Positions 27,651-36,614 of a stretch of DNA of 64,000 bases are shown here, in pieces. The notes beneath the pieces are model-generated. The model saw only the letters and a program-made list of their open reading frames with translations, did no database searches and was not told the DNA's origin. Within the stretch, counting starts at the first letter, position 1. Each line of letters opens with the position of its first letter. The translations under genes and the position numbers were made by a program. Where the stretch lies: the NCBI GenBank assembly GCA_014584465.1, contig JACTMU010000111.1, forward strand, positions 1-64,000, in the 5' to 3' direction. This DNA is from Pseudomonadota bacterium (GTDB lineage: Bacteria > Bdellovibrionota > Bdellovibrionia > Bdellovibrionales > JACTMU01).

Positions 27651-30271
27651 TGAACAACCAAACGTCCAATTTCTCTAGAGTAGATCAACTTGTGTCGGAA
27701 CTTCTGGGGGCCCAATTCCTGACCTTTATGATCGACCACAAGAACATGGTGACGATTGAGTTCGATGGAGAGCCAACGCCTCTTAAGCTCGACCCTCACT
27801 GTATCGTAGTCAGAAGTCAAATAATCGATGAGGTCCTGTGTGGATCTAAAAGTTCGCCTTTTCCCTTGGCCCAAAGTCCCCTTTTGTGAGATGGAAAGAT
27901 TTTTGGTCGGATTTTGAGCACTGGTTTGGCCACTTGGATTTCGCTTTGCAAAGGGACCTTTCGTCGTACCCGATGAGGTTTTGGATCCGATCTTTGAACC
28001 ATCTTGAGCTGTCTTGTCTTGAGGATTTCCGCCGTTGCCGACCTTCACGAGGTTGGGACTCCACGGTCTCATGTTGAACTTATTCAGGAGCTGCTCGATG
28101 GATCTTTCAGGGGCCTTGTTTTCAGAGGGTCCTAATGTCTCTCGTGGCTTGAGAGTTCTTAAAAGGACTTCGAAGTCGTCAAGAATTGAGCCACGATCAA
28201 ACGTGTCGCGTATGATCTCTTTCATTTCGGCAATCGAGGTGCCAAAGTTGACCGCGACAACATGCTTCGTTGGAGTGGCAGATCTTGAGCGAGAGCTTCT
28301 TCGATCTGGAGACTCCAGTGAACGGATTCCTTGCGCGATTGATTGGAATTGAGGAGAGAACAGTTCGAGGATTGAGTCACTTGAACGAGTTTCGTTTCTA
28401 GCTATGGAGGATGATCTGTCGACCTCTCGGGTGTTTGACCAGGGTCCCGATGAACGAGAGTCCTCTCCAGGGGAGTCTGGCGTGACTTCTCGATGAGCAT
28501 CTTCATGAGTATTTGCTCGTTCCCCCTCACTGCGACCAGTTTCTGAGGCGATATCCTCAATGACCTCTTTAGGGATGTGGGGATTCAGAGCAACCTTGAG
28601 AGCTGGTCCATCAGGTAGTTCGAGAGGAACACCTTCGTCGGGAGGAGCATTGGGCGAGGGTGAAGAAGGGATGGGTTCCGCGGTTTCACTCCTTCTCCGA
28701 TCTTCTTTGGTCTGAGCAAGGTCATTGTCGGCAATGGGGGCAATCACGGGCGACAAGGGGATCATATCCGATTTTGAATCCTGCCTGAAGGTGGGCGGTA
28801 TGAGGTGGTTGAAATCTTCAAGACGCATGAGCAGACAGCTATCTGTCTCTTTGGGAACTGCAGCTCGACTCGATGGCAGTAAGAAATCACCCAGTTTCCA
28901 AGAGCGAAACAGGTCAGTGAGCAAATCCAAAACTTTTGCGAATTTTCCGTCTTGAGGTTTGGACAGAGGCGCCTTGAGATCAGCTGGACAGCTGTTGAGT
29001 TGAGCTAAGACGTTCTGGGTCGCCGTCTGAAGCTCACCACAGGCATCTTTATACTCTTGGGACAAGCATTGAGGGAGCTTCTCCATATAATTTTCTTGGG
29101 TCCAGCGGATCTCTTTGGTCGCGCTTTCATCGCAATTGGAGTTCCCTTTGGCGAGGCAGGTCTCAAGGTGGTCTCTTGCGGAGTTCACAGCCTCGGCCCA
29201 TTTTTCAAGGTAAGCCCTTTGGACCTCTTTCGGAAATTTATCCAGGGCCGCAGCCAATTTTGCGGAATCTTGAATTTGAGCCAAAAAGGCTAGGATTGCG
29301 AAAATTTGTGCTTCTTCGAGCTGCTTTTGAGAATATTCTTTGCATGATCCAGTGGACCCGCCCGAACAACAATCTGCGGCAGCTAGGACTTTGCTTTCCA
29401 AATTTAGATTAGGATGGAAGAGTTCGTGGATGGCCTCTTTGGCATAAAACTTGGTGACCTCCAAATCCTCAGGGTTCTCTGTAAGATTTGAATCGTAGTG
29501 CCTCAGATTCATGGTTCCGTACTTATCATCCATGGAGGATGTTTTGGCTACTTGGCAAGTGATTTTCTTAAGGGGGCTTCCTTCGCTTATTTGGAAAAGA
29601 GGAAGGAGCGTATTTGAATCTGTGGCCTCAGGGGTCCAACCCTTGTCAATACAATCCTCCATCTGCATAAGAGCAAGATAGACGCCTGTAACAATTTGAT
29701 TGAAATCGCTACGGTACCGGCAACTCTGGTCAAAGAGGTTCGAATCGCGAAGTGCGAGATGAACGAAGTCGTCTTTCAGGTGAGTTACCTTAGCTTTGAG
29801 TTTGTTCAGGGGTTCTCCGTTCTCGCAGGTATCTCCTCCACCACTGTTGTACCAAATCCTCCACGGATTGAATTCATGTTGAGTCAAGAGATATCTCTTT
29901 TCATGTTCCACCAAGTTGTAGACGTAGTGGTGTGTTCCATCTTTCTGATCGATCCAGTACTCAATTCGAAAATATTGATTGCGCAGAGGCAAGGAGTGGC
30001 GCACTCGAACATCCTTCGTTCGAACTTCTTGGAGATCCAAAGTGCCGTCGCTATCGTAGTCAATGGCACTCTTTTGAAATTTCTTATGTGAGATCAATCG
30101 GGAACTTGGTCGAGAGGGAATTGTTGAATTTCGAATCAGAACGCTGTACTTCTCACCGTCAACCTCAAGGGTCTGGACCGTTTGAATGGCCTGCGCTGGG
30201 ACATGCCAGAGGATGACGACCATAGCTCCAAATGCAAGCCAAGGACATCGCGATCGTCTCTTTCGATTCAT
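27647..30271 (-). CDS. Large secreted protein with HExxH zincin-like motif and EF-hand loop
   Basis: 874 residues, family not recognised. A signal peptide is clear (WLAFGAMVVILWHVPAQA). Residues 71-82 (DYDSDGTLDLQE) form a perfect EF-hand calcium loop (D1, D3, D5, D9, E12). Residues 282-286 are HELFH, preceded by FYAKEAI and followed by PNLNLESK, which resembles the active-site helix of a zinc protease, although no third ligand can be fixed. A cysteine-rich stretch (CCSGGSTGSC) follows. Residues 500-760 are low-complexity, rich in S/P/E/R, and the C-terminal 70 residues are basic. AAGGGA eight nt upstream fixes the ATG. It is coupled to the nucleotide cyclase gene by 4 bp. Confidence 0.65.
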   Translation of the reverse strand: MNRKRRSRCPWLAFGAMVVILWHVPAQAIQTVQTLEVDGEKYSVLIRNSTIPSRPSSRLISHKKFQKSAIDYDSDGTLDLQEVRTKDVRVRHSLPLRNQYFRIEYWIDQKDGTHHYVYNLVEHEKRYLLTQHEFNPWRIWYNSGGGDTCENGEPLNKLKAKVTHLKDDFVHLALRDSNLFDQSCRYRSDFNQIVTGVYLALMQMEDCIDKGWTPEATDSNTLLPLFQISEGSPLKKITCQVAKTSSMDDKYGTMNLRHYDSNLTENPEDLEVTKFYAKEAIHELFHPNLNLESKVLAAADCCSGGSTGSCKEYSQKQLEEAQIFAILAFLAQIQDSAKLAAALDKFPKEVQRAYLEKWAEAVNSARDHLETCLAKGNSNCDESATKEIRWTQENYMEKLPQCLSQEYKDACGELQTATQNVLAQLNSCPADLKAPLSKPQDGKFAKVLDLLTDLFRSWKLGDFLLPSSRAAVPKETDSCLLMRLEDFNHLIPPTFRQDSKSDMIPLSPVIAPIADNDLAQTKEDRRRSETAEPIPSSPSPNAPPDEGVPLELPDGPALKVALNPHIPKEVIEDIASETGRSEGERANTHEDAHREVTPDSPGEDSRSSGPWSNTREVDRSSSIARNETRSSDSILELFSPQFQSIAQGIRSLESPDRRSSRSRSATPTKHVVAVNFGTSIAEMKEIIRDTFDRGSILDDFEVLLRTLKPRETLGPSENKAPERSIEQLLNKFNMRPWSPNLVKVGNGGNPQDKTAQDGSKIGSKTSSGTTKGPFAKRNPSGQTSAQNPTKNLSISQKGTLGQGKRRTFRSTQDLIDYLTSDYDTVRVELKRRWLSIELNRHHVLVVDHKGQELGPQKFRHKLIYSREIGRLVVQ

Positions 30272-30464
30272 GTTTCAATTCCCTTTGAATGTGGCAAGAA
30301 GTCTCTGAGTTTTTCGCGCCACCCACCCTATCGGTTGATTCATGCTCCAACTTGAGTCTCGGCGAGGCAAAAACTGGTGGAGGGTCACACTGCTGTGTGG
30401 ACCGCTCGCGCCATTGTTCAACTTATTGACGGGTGGCGAGAAGTTGAGCTAACTCTGTGAGTTT

Positions 30465-31172
30465 ATGAGGCGATCGAAACGAAATCTGCGAGGCGAGGAT
30501 TTGGGTCTCTATCTTGTGTTGGACCCGACCACAATTCGAAAAGGCCCACTCCTTGAGGTGCTGGAGAGGGCCCTCTTGGGTGGAGTTAACATAGTGCAGT
30601 TGCGAGAGAAGAGCTGCTCAGATGAGGAGTTTATCTCACTGGCACAAGAGGTGTTGAAGCTCACGGAGATTTTTCAAGTTCCCATGCTGATCAATGATCG
30701 AGTTCACATTGTACCTAAAGTCCGAGCCCAGGGTGTTCATGTTGGACAGGGTGACATGCATTGGCGTGAAGCCAGGCACACCTTAGGTCCTGATGCGATC
30801 ATTGGCGTCAGTGCTAGCACCGATGAGCAGATCCAGAGGATCGAAGATGGTGCGGTCGACTATCTAGGTGTGGGTCCCGTTTTCTCATCAACAACTAAGA
30901 TCACACAAAGAGAGCCATTGGGAGTCGAGGGCTTTTCTCGATTGCGTTCGATCACGGATCATCTTCTTGTGGCCATTGGTGGGATCCATCTCGAAAATGC
31001 AGAGTCTCTGCTTCAGGCAGGTGCTGATGGCGTTGCTGTTGTTTCAGCGATATGCGGTGCCGTGGATCCCTGGGAGACAGCGAGACTTTTTAGTGAAAAA
31101 GTTCGTGGATCAGGTGATGATGGCCTGATGAGACTCATAAAGGGTGAGAGAAGAGATGAAGAGTTATGTTAG
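30465..31172 (+). CDS. thiE: Thiamine-phosphate synthase
   Basis: Joins HMP-pyrophosphate and thiazole phosphate to give thiamine phosphate. 235 residues, TIM barrel, with the family signatures [35 protein letters not shown] and VAIGGI, and a 20-residue charged tail. It looks intact. The 193-bp leader (30272-30464) was inspected for a TPP riboswitch, and the conserved CUGAGA and GAUAAUGCCAG-type segments were not found. It overlaps the broken thiD gene by 29 bp, so an intact thiE-thiD pair was once present. Confidence 0.93.
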   Translation: MRRSKRNLRGEDLGLYLVLDPTTIRKGPLLEVLERALLGGVNIVQLREKSCSDEEFISLAQEVLKLTEIFQVPMLINDRVHIVPKVRAQGVHVGQGDMHWREARHTLGPDAIIGVSASTDEQIQRIEDGAVDYLGVGPVFSSTTKITQREPLGVEGFSRLRSITDHLLVAIGGIHLENAESLLQAGADGVAVVSAICGAVDPWETARLFSEKVRGSGDDGLMRLIKGERRDEELC

Positions 31173-31488
31173 ATGCTTGACCATTGGAGGATCGGACAGT
31201 GGAGGGGGCGCAGGGATTCAGGCTGATCTTAAGACCTTTTGCGCCTTAGGAGGTTATGGAGCTACCCCAATCATTGTCGACCCGGTGATGATGTCGAAAA
31301 GCGGTGTTCATCTTCTGAGTCAAGAGGGTGTGGTAGCGCTTCGAGAGAAGCTCTTTCCAACATCTATGTGCCAGGTTCCGTTTGCTGGACGCAATAAGTC
31401 AATCAAGCCATTGATGCTCGGATTCTTGTTTCAAGCACTCGATCGCTTCGGGTATTTGAACCCGGATCTGAAATTAGAAATGGGCTAA
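31144..31488 (+). pseudogene. thiD: thiD remnant (HMP-phosphate kinase): internal deletion and repeat insertion
   Basis: The N-terminus [21 protein letters not shown]-type motif (first 30 residues) is a perfect ThiD start, but the sequence then jumps in frame from GGYGA to [13 protein letters not shown], losing about 60 residues that normally lie between. After REKLFP the reading frame enters repeat element E1 at 31368 and ends in it; the C-terminal half with the GTGC catalytic motif is absent. The product cannot be an active kinase. The organism must have another thiD, salvage HMP-PP, or lack thiamine synthesis. The element's other end lies 3 bp from the tilS stop, so the missing part was deleted, not split. 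Confidence 0.9.
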
Positions 31489-31614
31489 AAACCATGAAAG
31501 CCGCCACCAGAGCAGAAGTGCTCGAAAAAATAGACCTCACCGTATCACTGGGGCTCCATTTCTAATTTCAGATCCGGGTTTGAACCCTTGCGCCAAGCAA
31601 ACGGAACCTGGCAC
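31368..31614. repeat. Long nested inverted-repeat element E1 inside thiD
   Basis: A 247-bp element. Outer arms: GTGCCAGGTTCCGTTTGCT (31368-31386) and its exact complement at 31596-31614. Inner arms: a 25-bp perfect pair at 31459-31483 and 31556-31580, starting AACCCGGATCTGAAATTAG. Between the inner arms is GGCTAAAAACCATGAAAGCC and about 50 further bases. The inner part recurs at 39884 (element E2). It holds no open reading frame that looks like a protein and no transposase. Confidence 0.9.
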
Positions 31615-31616
31615 CT

Positions 31617-32636
31617 TTAGATCCAAAATGAGGTGGGTTCAACCTGCCATGTTTGATGGGCAACCCGAAAGGTGTAGTGATTTTGATTTGAGTTCAATCG
31701 TTTGAGGATCTCTTCGATCTGGCCATGACTGTAATTCTTTGCCCCTTTTGAGTGTAAGTAGGAGGCAATGATCTGTCGTTTTTGCTCTGAGCAAAGGCTC
31801 AAGAAATGGGTTCGATCGATGGAGCCATCACTTCGAAGATGGTTTTCTAAAGGGGGAGCTTTGTTTGGTTGAAAGGAGTGTGAGATCAACTCAAGTGAAC
31901 GCGAGAGGGCTTGCACCGCACCTGTTCTCTTACTTTCCAACGGTGGGAGCCACTCATCGCGGATCCAATTTCGAAGTGGGTCTGAGCTCCTGTTGGAGGG
32001 ATCTTCAATCCATGGAAGAGCTCTTCGACGGGCATAGGACTCAATCTCGGATCGACCTTCATGAAGGAAGGGGCGAATGCGATCTGATGAAAACGGCGCC
32101 ATGGATTTGAGGCCCTCAATTCCTGTGCCGCGAATAAGGCGAATGAGTCGTGTGACCAGAAGATCATCTTGATGGTGCGCTAGAGCAAGAAAGTGGAAGC
32201 CGCCCTCTTCTTTAAATTTCAGGAGCATTTTGTATCGAAACGCACGAAGCTCTGCCTCATCTGATGGATTACGGATTGCACGATCAGAAGGTTCAATCGA
32301 ACTCAATGAGGCTTTAGTGGGTGCCTCGAAGAATCGGTTCGTGAAAAATGAGAGTCCTCTTTTGAGAGCCTCATCTTCTCCAAGTTGCACAGCCCTTCTT
32401 CGGTAGGCAAGTCGAGCTTCGTCTTGGGTTGAATCGATCTCACTGTGGTCGATCGTGGCCACACCAATTTTGAATTTCATGACGTGTGAAAGACGGGTTA
32501 AGACTTCTAAGAGAGAGAAAGAGTCGACTCCCCCGGAAAACCCAACTAAAATGTGAGCCCCAGAGAGCTCTTGTTTTTGGAGTTCATTGCAAACTCGGCG
32601 TTCAAAAGCGTCGAGTCGTTCATATCGATTGCCCAT
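31617..32636 (-). CDS. tilS: tRNA(Ile)-lysidine synthase
   Basis: Essential PP-loop ATPase that converts cytidine 34 of tRNA-Ile(CAU) to lysidine, switching its reading from AUG to AUA. 339 residues; the ATP motif SGGVDS sits in LVGFSGGVDSFSLL (about 31-46), followed by TIDHSE, LALAHHQDD and the RLIRGTGIEGLKSM and RPFL segments typical of TilS. It is in the range of shorter TilS proteins that have a reduced C-terminal domain. Its TAA stop is at the border of element E1. In related genomes tilS often lies next to ftsH; here about 6 kb separate them. Confidence 0.94.
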   Translation of the reverse strand: MGNRYERLDAFERRVCNELQKQELSGAHILVGFSGGVDSFSLLEVLTRLSHVMKFKIGVATIDHSEIDSTQDEARLAYRRRAVQLGEDEALKRGLSFFTNRFFEAPTKASLSSIEPSDRAIRNPSDEAELRAFRYKMLLKFKEEGGFHFLALAHHQDDLLVTRLIRLIRGTGIEGLKSMAPFSSDRIRPFLHEGRSEIESYARRRALPWIEDPSNRSSDPLRNWIRDEWLPPLESKRTGAVQALSRSLELISHSFQPNKAPPLENHLRSDGSIDRTHFLSLCSEQKRQIIASYLHSKGAKNYSHGQIEEILKRLNSNQNHYTFRVAHQTWQVEPTSFWI

Positions 32637-32697
32637 GTCGTCCGCACCTCTAGCAAATCTTGTGAACTATATCAACTTGAATCTGAGATTGGCGGGT

Positions 32698-33741
32698 TCA
32701 CTTGGGTTTAGGAGAGAAGATTTCCGAACTTGCTCGCCAAATGAGAAATCCCTCGTGAAGGGGTTCTCCCAAAGTGGCATCGCTGCGCTTTTTCCCCAGC
32801 AAAGTGAGAATTGAGGTCCCAAAGATATTGTGAAATGAGATTCCTGCTGAAATCTCTTCACGATAGTTCTGCTCATTTTCGGAGAGATAGAGTTTGTCGT
32901 AACGAGATATGAGTGACAGGGACTCTCCTAGGGAGATTGAGAGATCAAAATGGCCTCCGCCAAAGCGATGCATTCCCGATTCTTGCAAAGTTTCACCTAT
33001 ATAGATCTCAAGTTGACTTTGCCAACTGGGATCGTTTTGCATCAGGTGAAGTCCTCCAATTCGGATCTTACCATCCTCAGAGATGTTGTAGAGTGGAGAG
33101 GTTGAAGTGATCCCCTTCGGATTTGTCGAATCGGTCGTCGTGCGCCCCACCGATCCACTCAATGCGATTTGAAACGGGCGAGTGTACCCCCATCCCCACT
33201 GGCAGGTCAGCCAATATTGGTTGTCCTGATCAGGTGCACTTTCGCCGTGGGAGAGTATGATGGAGGTAAAATAGTCTTGGTGAGTCAGCCAATAGCTTGC
33301 CCCAAAATCTCGAAGAAGAAGGAAACGCTCCTGATAGAGAAGACTTCTTGGAAGAATGAGGTGATACTCTTGTGAACCACTTTCTAGACCAAAGTAGATA
33401 GGGATCAATCCAAAGCGAACTTCCCCAACGGGCGCGTTCCATTCAAGGTAGGCCTCTAAAAGTGTGAAGTCCTCTGCAGATACGGAGTCTCCGTACCATC
33501 GTGGCTGTGGCCTCAGCATGGAATCACCCATCACAAAATGGGCAGAGACGTCGTGAAGGCTCTGCCACTGAAGTTCAAGGAGGTATCGTTGAAACGAAAG
33601 TCCCCCTGATTTGGGCTCCGTTGTGTGAATTTGAGGCTCAAGAAGAAAGCGTCTGAGAGAGAGCTCTCCGATGGATTCAGAGCCCAACGTGGGCAGGCAA
33701 AAGAGAAATGCAATCAAAAGCTGGGTGATCACTACAACCAT
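32698..33741 (-). CDS. Outer-membrane beta-barrel protein
   Basis: About 347 residues from the ATG at 33741, which yields a good signal peptide (VVVITQLLIAFLFCLPTLGS); upstream in-frame codons belong to the divergent promoter region. The mature protein is a string of amphipathic strands with many Trp, Tyr and Phe (VRFGLIPIYFGLESG, YWLTCQWGWGYTRPF, GGGHFDLSISLG), typical of porin-like barrels. The segment GEVRFGLIPIYFGLE recalls phosphate- or alginate-porin-like barrels, but I do not recognise a family. It is 61 bp upstream of tilS on the same strand. Confidence 0.7.
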   Translation of the reverse strand: MVVVITQLLIAFLFCLPTLGSESIGELSLRRFLLEPQIHTTEPKSGGLSFQRYLLELQWQSLHDVSAHFVMGDSMLRPQPRWYGDSVSAEDFTLLEAYLEWNAPVGEVRFGLIPIYFGLESGSQEYHLILPRSLLYQERFLLLRDFGASYWLTHQDYFTSIILSHGESAPDQDNQYWLTCQWGWGYTRPFQIALSGSVGRTTTDSTNPKGITSTSPLYNISEDGKIRIGGLHLMQNDPSWQSQLEIYIGETLQESGMHRFGGGHFDLSISLGESLSLISRYDKLYLSENEQNYREEISAGISFHNIFGTSILTLLGKKRSDATLGEPLHEGFLIWRASSEIFSPKPK

Positions 33742-33808
33742 TTCTCTTTGAGTGTATCGACAAACCTGGACCTTCACAATCAGAAGAAGGTCTGTTAGTC
33801 TTTTGTAT

Positions 33809-35236
33809 ATGATGTCCGTAGCCCACCTCGTTCTCTCTTTTGTGGTGATCTTATTCCCTGTGATCAGCTGGTGTGGTATCAAGGTGTACCGAGAGCCGAC
33901 CAGCCTCTTTTCATCAGGTGAGGAGGAGTTGGTCAAGCTGAAAGAGGCCACAAAAATCGTGGTCTCTAAGCTCTGGCATAGAGTGCGCTGGGGAGAGAAA
34001 GAGGCATGGATTCCCAGTGAGGATCTTCTCCTTCCAACCGACCTCTATCGTAAAGGAAAGATCAATCGAGAGGCACCTCTGCGTAGAGACCCCTATTGGA
34101 ATCTTGATCCCCACTCAAATCTCAAGCGAGATTCTGTTGTTACCATCTACAAAACGGAAGAAAATTGGGCGTTGGTCCAGCTCGATCCTCAAATTCCAGG
34201 CTGGATCGACATCTCTCATTTGGATCCCGTTGAATCAGATTGGGGGTACTTTTATACGAAGAATCAAGTTCAATTGCACGTACAGCCAAAAGAGGAGAGC
34301 TCCATTGCAAAGCTCGCACCCCAAGGAGCTCGGTTGATTCCAGTTGCATTGAAAAGTCCATGGATGAAGGTGCTTTATGATGGTGCCTCTGGCTACGCTC
34401 ACCTTGGTCAGCTTTTGACTAAGGTTGACATTGCATCTCATGTAGCTGTGAACAGTAAGTGGGTTGAGGTCGATGCAGTTCTTGGTGGATGGATCCGTTT
34501 CAAAGATGGGCAGTTTGTGGACTACGCTCTGGTTCAAGGTCTTCGAATAAAGGAGAGTTGGGCCTACATAGCCAAGCCTCAAAGCACGGTCTACACTGAG
34601 CCCTCCTTTGAGTCTGAGAAGGTCGAAGAGTTGACCTTTCTCCACCCAGTTCAACCGCTTGAGAGAAGAGTGGTCAAGTGGGGGAGAGCCGAACTCAAAA
34701 AGGGGCAGAGTCTTTGGTGGCGGGTGGAGGACAAGGGTGCAAATGAGAGTGTCCGTGCAGGTCCAAGTGGTCAGGCTCAGTCCGACCGACCTTTGAATCG
34801 TAAAGTTCTGGAGACCTCAGAGCTCTTCAGTCGTAAAATCTTCGATATTGCCGCAAGTCCAGTGACACCGAACTTGATGTTTGCCTCAGCTCAAGGAATC
34901 TTCCGAACCTACGATGGCAACCGCTGGGAGGGAGTGAAGGGGTTTGAAGGGGAGAACCACCCCATTGCCATTTCGAAAGAGGGAACGGTCTACGTGGGCT
35001 CCTTTCGAAGTGATGACCAGGGTCACACCTTTCAAAACTACATAAAGTGGGATGAGATCGTCGAGATCATTCACAACAAACTGCAACACATTCCTAATGA
35101 GCTGCGTATTGAAAAGATTGATCTGATCGGAGAGCTTGGAAAGACGATTGAGCTTTCCATTAAAACGGACCTTCCCTCTCCAATTGTTCTTTTAAGTGAC
35201 AATCAGGGAAAGAGTTGGTCGCTGCGCAGGCAGTAG
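33809..35236 (+). CDS. Exported protein with repeated SH3-like domains
   Basis: About 475 residues from the ATG at 33809, which gives the signal peptide MMSVAHLVLSFVVILFPVIS; an upstream ATG at 33752 would put basic residues in front and lies in the divergent promoter. Several repeats have the bacterial SH3 pattern of alternating hydrophobic strands around WAxVQL/WxKVLYDGxxGYxHLxxL (for example SPWMKVLYDGASGYAHLGQL), suggesting wall binding. The C-terminal 130 residues contain PNLMFASAQGIFRTYDGNRWEGV and DNQGKSWSLRR, like beta-propeller (BNR) repeats. Function unknown. hypC starts 20 bp downstream, so they may be co-transcribed. Confidence 0.65.
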   Translation: MMSVAHLVLSFVVILFPVISWCGIKVYREPTSLFSSGEEELVKLKEATKIVVSKLWHRVRWGEKEAWIPSEDLLLPTDLYRKGKINREAPLRRDPYWNLDPHSNLKRDSVVTIYKTEENWALVQLDPQIPGWIDISHLDPVESDWGYFYTKNQVQLHVQPKEESSIAKLAPQGARLIPVALKSPWMKVLYDGASGYAHLGQLLTKVDIASHVAVNSKWVEVDAVLGGWIRFKDGQFVDYALVQGLRIKESWAYIAKPQSTVYTEPSFESEKVEELTFLHPVQPLERRVVKWGRAELKKGQSLWWRVEDKGANESVRAGPSGQAQSDRPLNRKVLETSELFSRKIFDIAASPVTPNLMFASAQGIFRTYDGNRWEGVKGFEGENHPIAISKEGTVYVGSFRSDDQGHTFQNYIKWDEIVEIIHNKLQHIPNELRIEKIDLIGELGKTIELSIKTDLPSPIVLLSDNQGKSWSLRRQ

Positions 35237-35256
35237 TGATATGAGGGTGAGTTTCC

Positions 35257-35502
35257 GTGTGCCTTGGAGTCCCTGGTAAAATTGTCGCAGTTCATGGTAA
35301 TGACGGAGTTGAGCGTTCAGCTCAGGTTGATTTTGCGGGAGTCCGTCGAGAGGTCTCACTTGCCTGTTTGCCCGAGGCTCAGGTGGGCGATTATGTGATG
35401 GTGCATGTAGGCTTTGCCATCAGCCGGATCAATGAGAAGGCCGCCGCTGAGAGTCTTCATCTGTTGCGCGAGCTTGAAGAGAAGTTGGGGGAGAGTTCAT
35501 GA
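35257..35502 (+). CDS. hypC: [NiFe] hydrogenase maturation chaperone HypC
   Basis: 81-residue chaperone that together with HypD builds the Fe(CN)2CO unit and delivers it to the hydrogenase large subunit. The essential Cys2 is in the canonical [10 protein letters not shown] start, and [19 protein letters not shown] is the family's second signature. The start is GTG with GAGGGTGAG upstream. The stop overlaps hypD by 4 bp. Confidence 0.96.
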   Translation: MCLGVPGKIVAVHGNDGVERSAQVDFAGVRREVSLACLPEAQVGDYVMVHVGFAISRINEKAAAESLHLLRELEEKLGESS

Positions 35503-36614
35503 GATATGTTGATGAGTATCGCGATCCCACCTTAGTTCAAAGCGAGGTCCACCATTTGAAAGAGATCGTTCGTCGATCGGTCACCGTCATGGAGATCTGT
35601 GGTGGTCAAACCAATTCAATTATGAAATATGGGCTTCAGGATCTCATTCCAAAGGAGATTGAACTTGTTCATGGGCCGGGGTGTCCGGTTTGTGTGACCC
35701 CTTTGGAGTTGATCGATCGAGCGGTCCATCTGGCACTTCTTCCCGAAGTGATCTTTTGCTCTTTTGGAGATATGCTGCGTGTTCCGGGAAGTCAAAGTGA
35801 CCTATTCAATGCCAAGGCTCAGGGTGGCGATGTTCGCACTGTCTATTCACCACTTGAAGCAGCTCAACTTGCAGAGGCTCACCCCGAAAAAGAGGTCATC
35901 TTTTTTGCCATTGGTTTTGAAACAACGGCCCCTGCAAATGCAATGGCCTTGTTCTATGCACTAAGGAAGGGACTGAAGAATTTTTCGCTATTGGTCTCCC
36001 ATTTTCTTGTGCCGCCTGCGATGGAGGCCATTCTCTCTTCACCGAAAAATCGAATCGAAGGGTTTTTGGCAGCAGGACATGTCTGTACGGTGATGGGGTA
36101 TGAGGAGTATCTTCCCATAGCGGAGAGATACAAGGTGCCCATCGTGGTGACAGGATTTGAGCCTGTCGATCTTCTTCAGGGGCTCATCATGTTGGTGAAG
36201 CAGTTGAATGAGGGGCGCTACGAGGTGGAGAATCAATATGTGAGATCTGTGAGGCGTGAAGGAAATCACAGTGCCATGGAGATCATGGACAAGCTCTTTG
36301 AGCGGTCGGATCGAATCTGGAGAGGGATCGGATCGCTTCCGATGAGCGGTCTTCGTTTGAAGCGGGAATATCAACAATTTGATGCAGAAGAGAAGTTTTC
36401 TCTCTCTCACATTCAAGCAAATGAGGATCCTGACTGCATCAGTGGATTGATCATGCAAGGCGAGAAGAAGCCCTTTGATTGCACCCATTTTGGGAAGAGG
36501 TGCAATCCGGAGAATCCCATAGGTGCGCCCATGGTCTCGACTGAAGGGGTCTGCTCTGCCTACTTTCGATACAGTCGAAAGAGTGGTGGTGCCACAGAGA
36601 GCGCAGGGCAATGA
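35499..36614 (+). CDS. hypD: [NiFe] hydrogenase maturation protein HypD
   Basis: 371 residues; iron-sulfur protein that scaffolds assembly of the Fe(CN)2CO cofactor with HypC and HypE. Cys34 (MEICGGQT) and the [11 protein letters not shown] motif (Cys62, Cys65) are the active cysteines, and the C-terminal CDHF-like region ([38 protein letters not shown]) supplies the [4Fe-4S] ligands. Complete and coupled to both neighbours by 4-bp overlaps. Confidence 0.97.
   Translation: MRYVDEYRDPTLVQSEVHHLKEIVRRSVTVMEICGGQTNSIMKYGLQDLIPKEIELVHGPGCPVCVTPLELIDRAVHLALLPEVIFCSFGDMLRVPGSQSDLFNAKAQGGDVRTVYSPLEAAQLAEAHPEKEVIFFAIGFETTAPANAMALFYALRKGLKNFSLLVSHFLVPPAMEAILSSPKNRIEGFLAAGHVCTVMGYEEYLPIAERYKVPIVVTGFEPVDLLQGLIMLVKQLNEGRYEVENQYVRSVRREGNHSAMEIMDKLFERSDRIWRGIGSLPMSGLRLKREYQQFDAEEKFSLSHIQANEDPDCISGLIMQGEKKPFDCTHFGKRCNPENPIGAPMVSTEGVCSAYFRYSRKSGGATESAGQ

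Noticed and set aside
30272-30464. TPP riboswitch before thiE
   Set aside because: The leader lacks the conserved CUGAGA and the second pyrophosphate-binding segment; only short local hairpins are seen.
31144-31488. Functional short ThiD kinase
   Set aside because: The central 60 residues and the whole C-terminal half with the catalytic region are missing.
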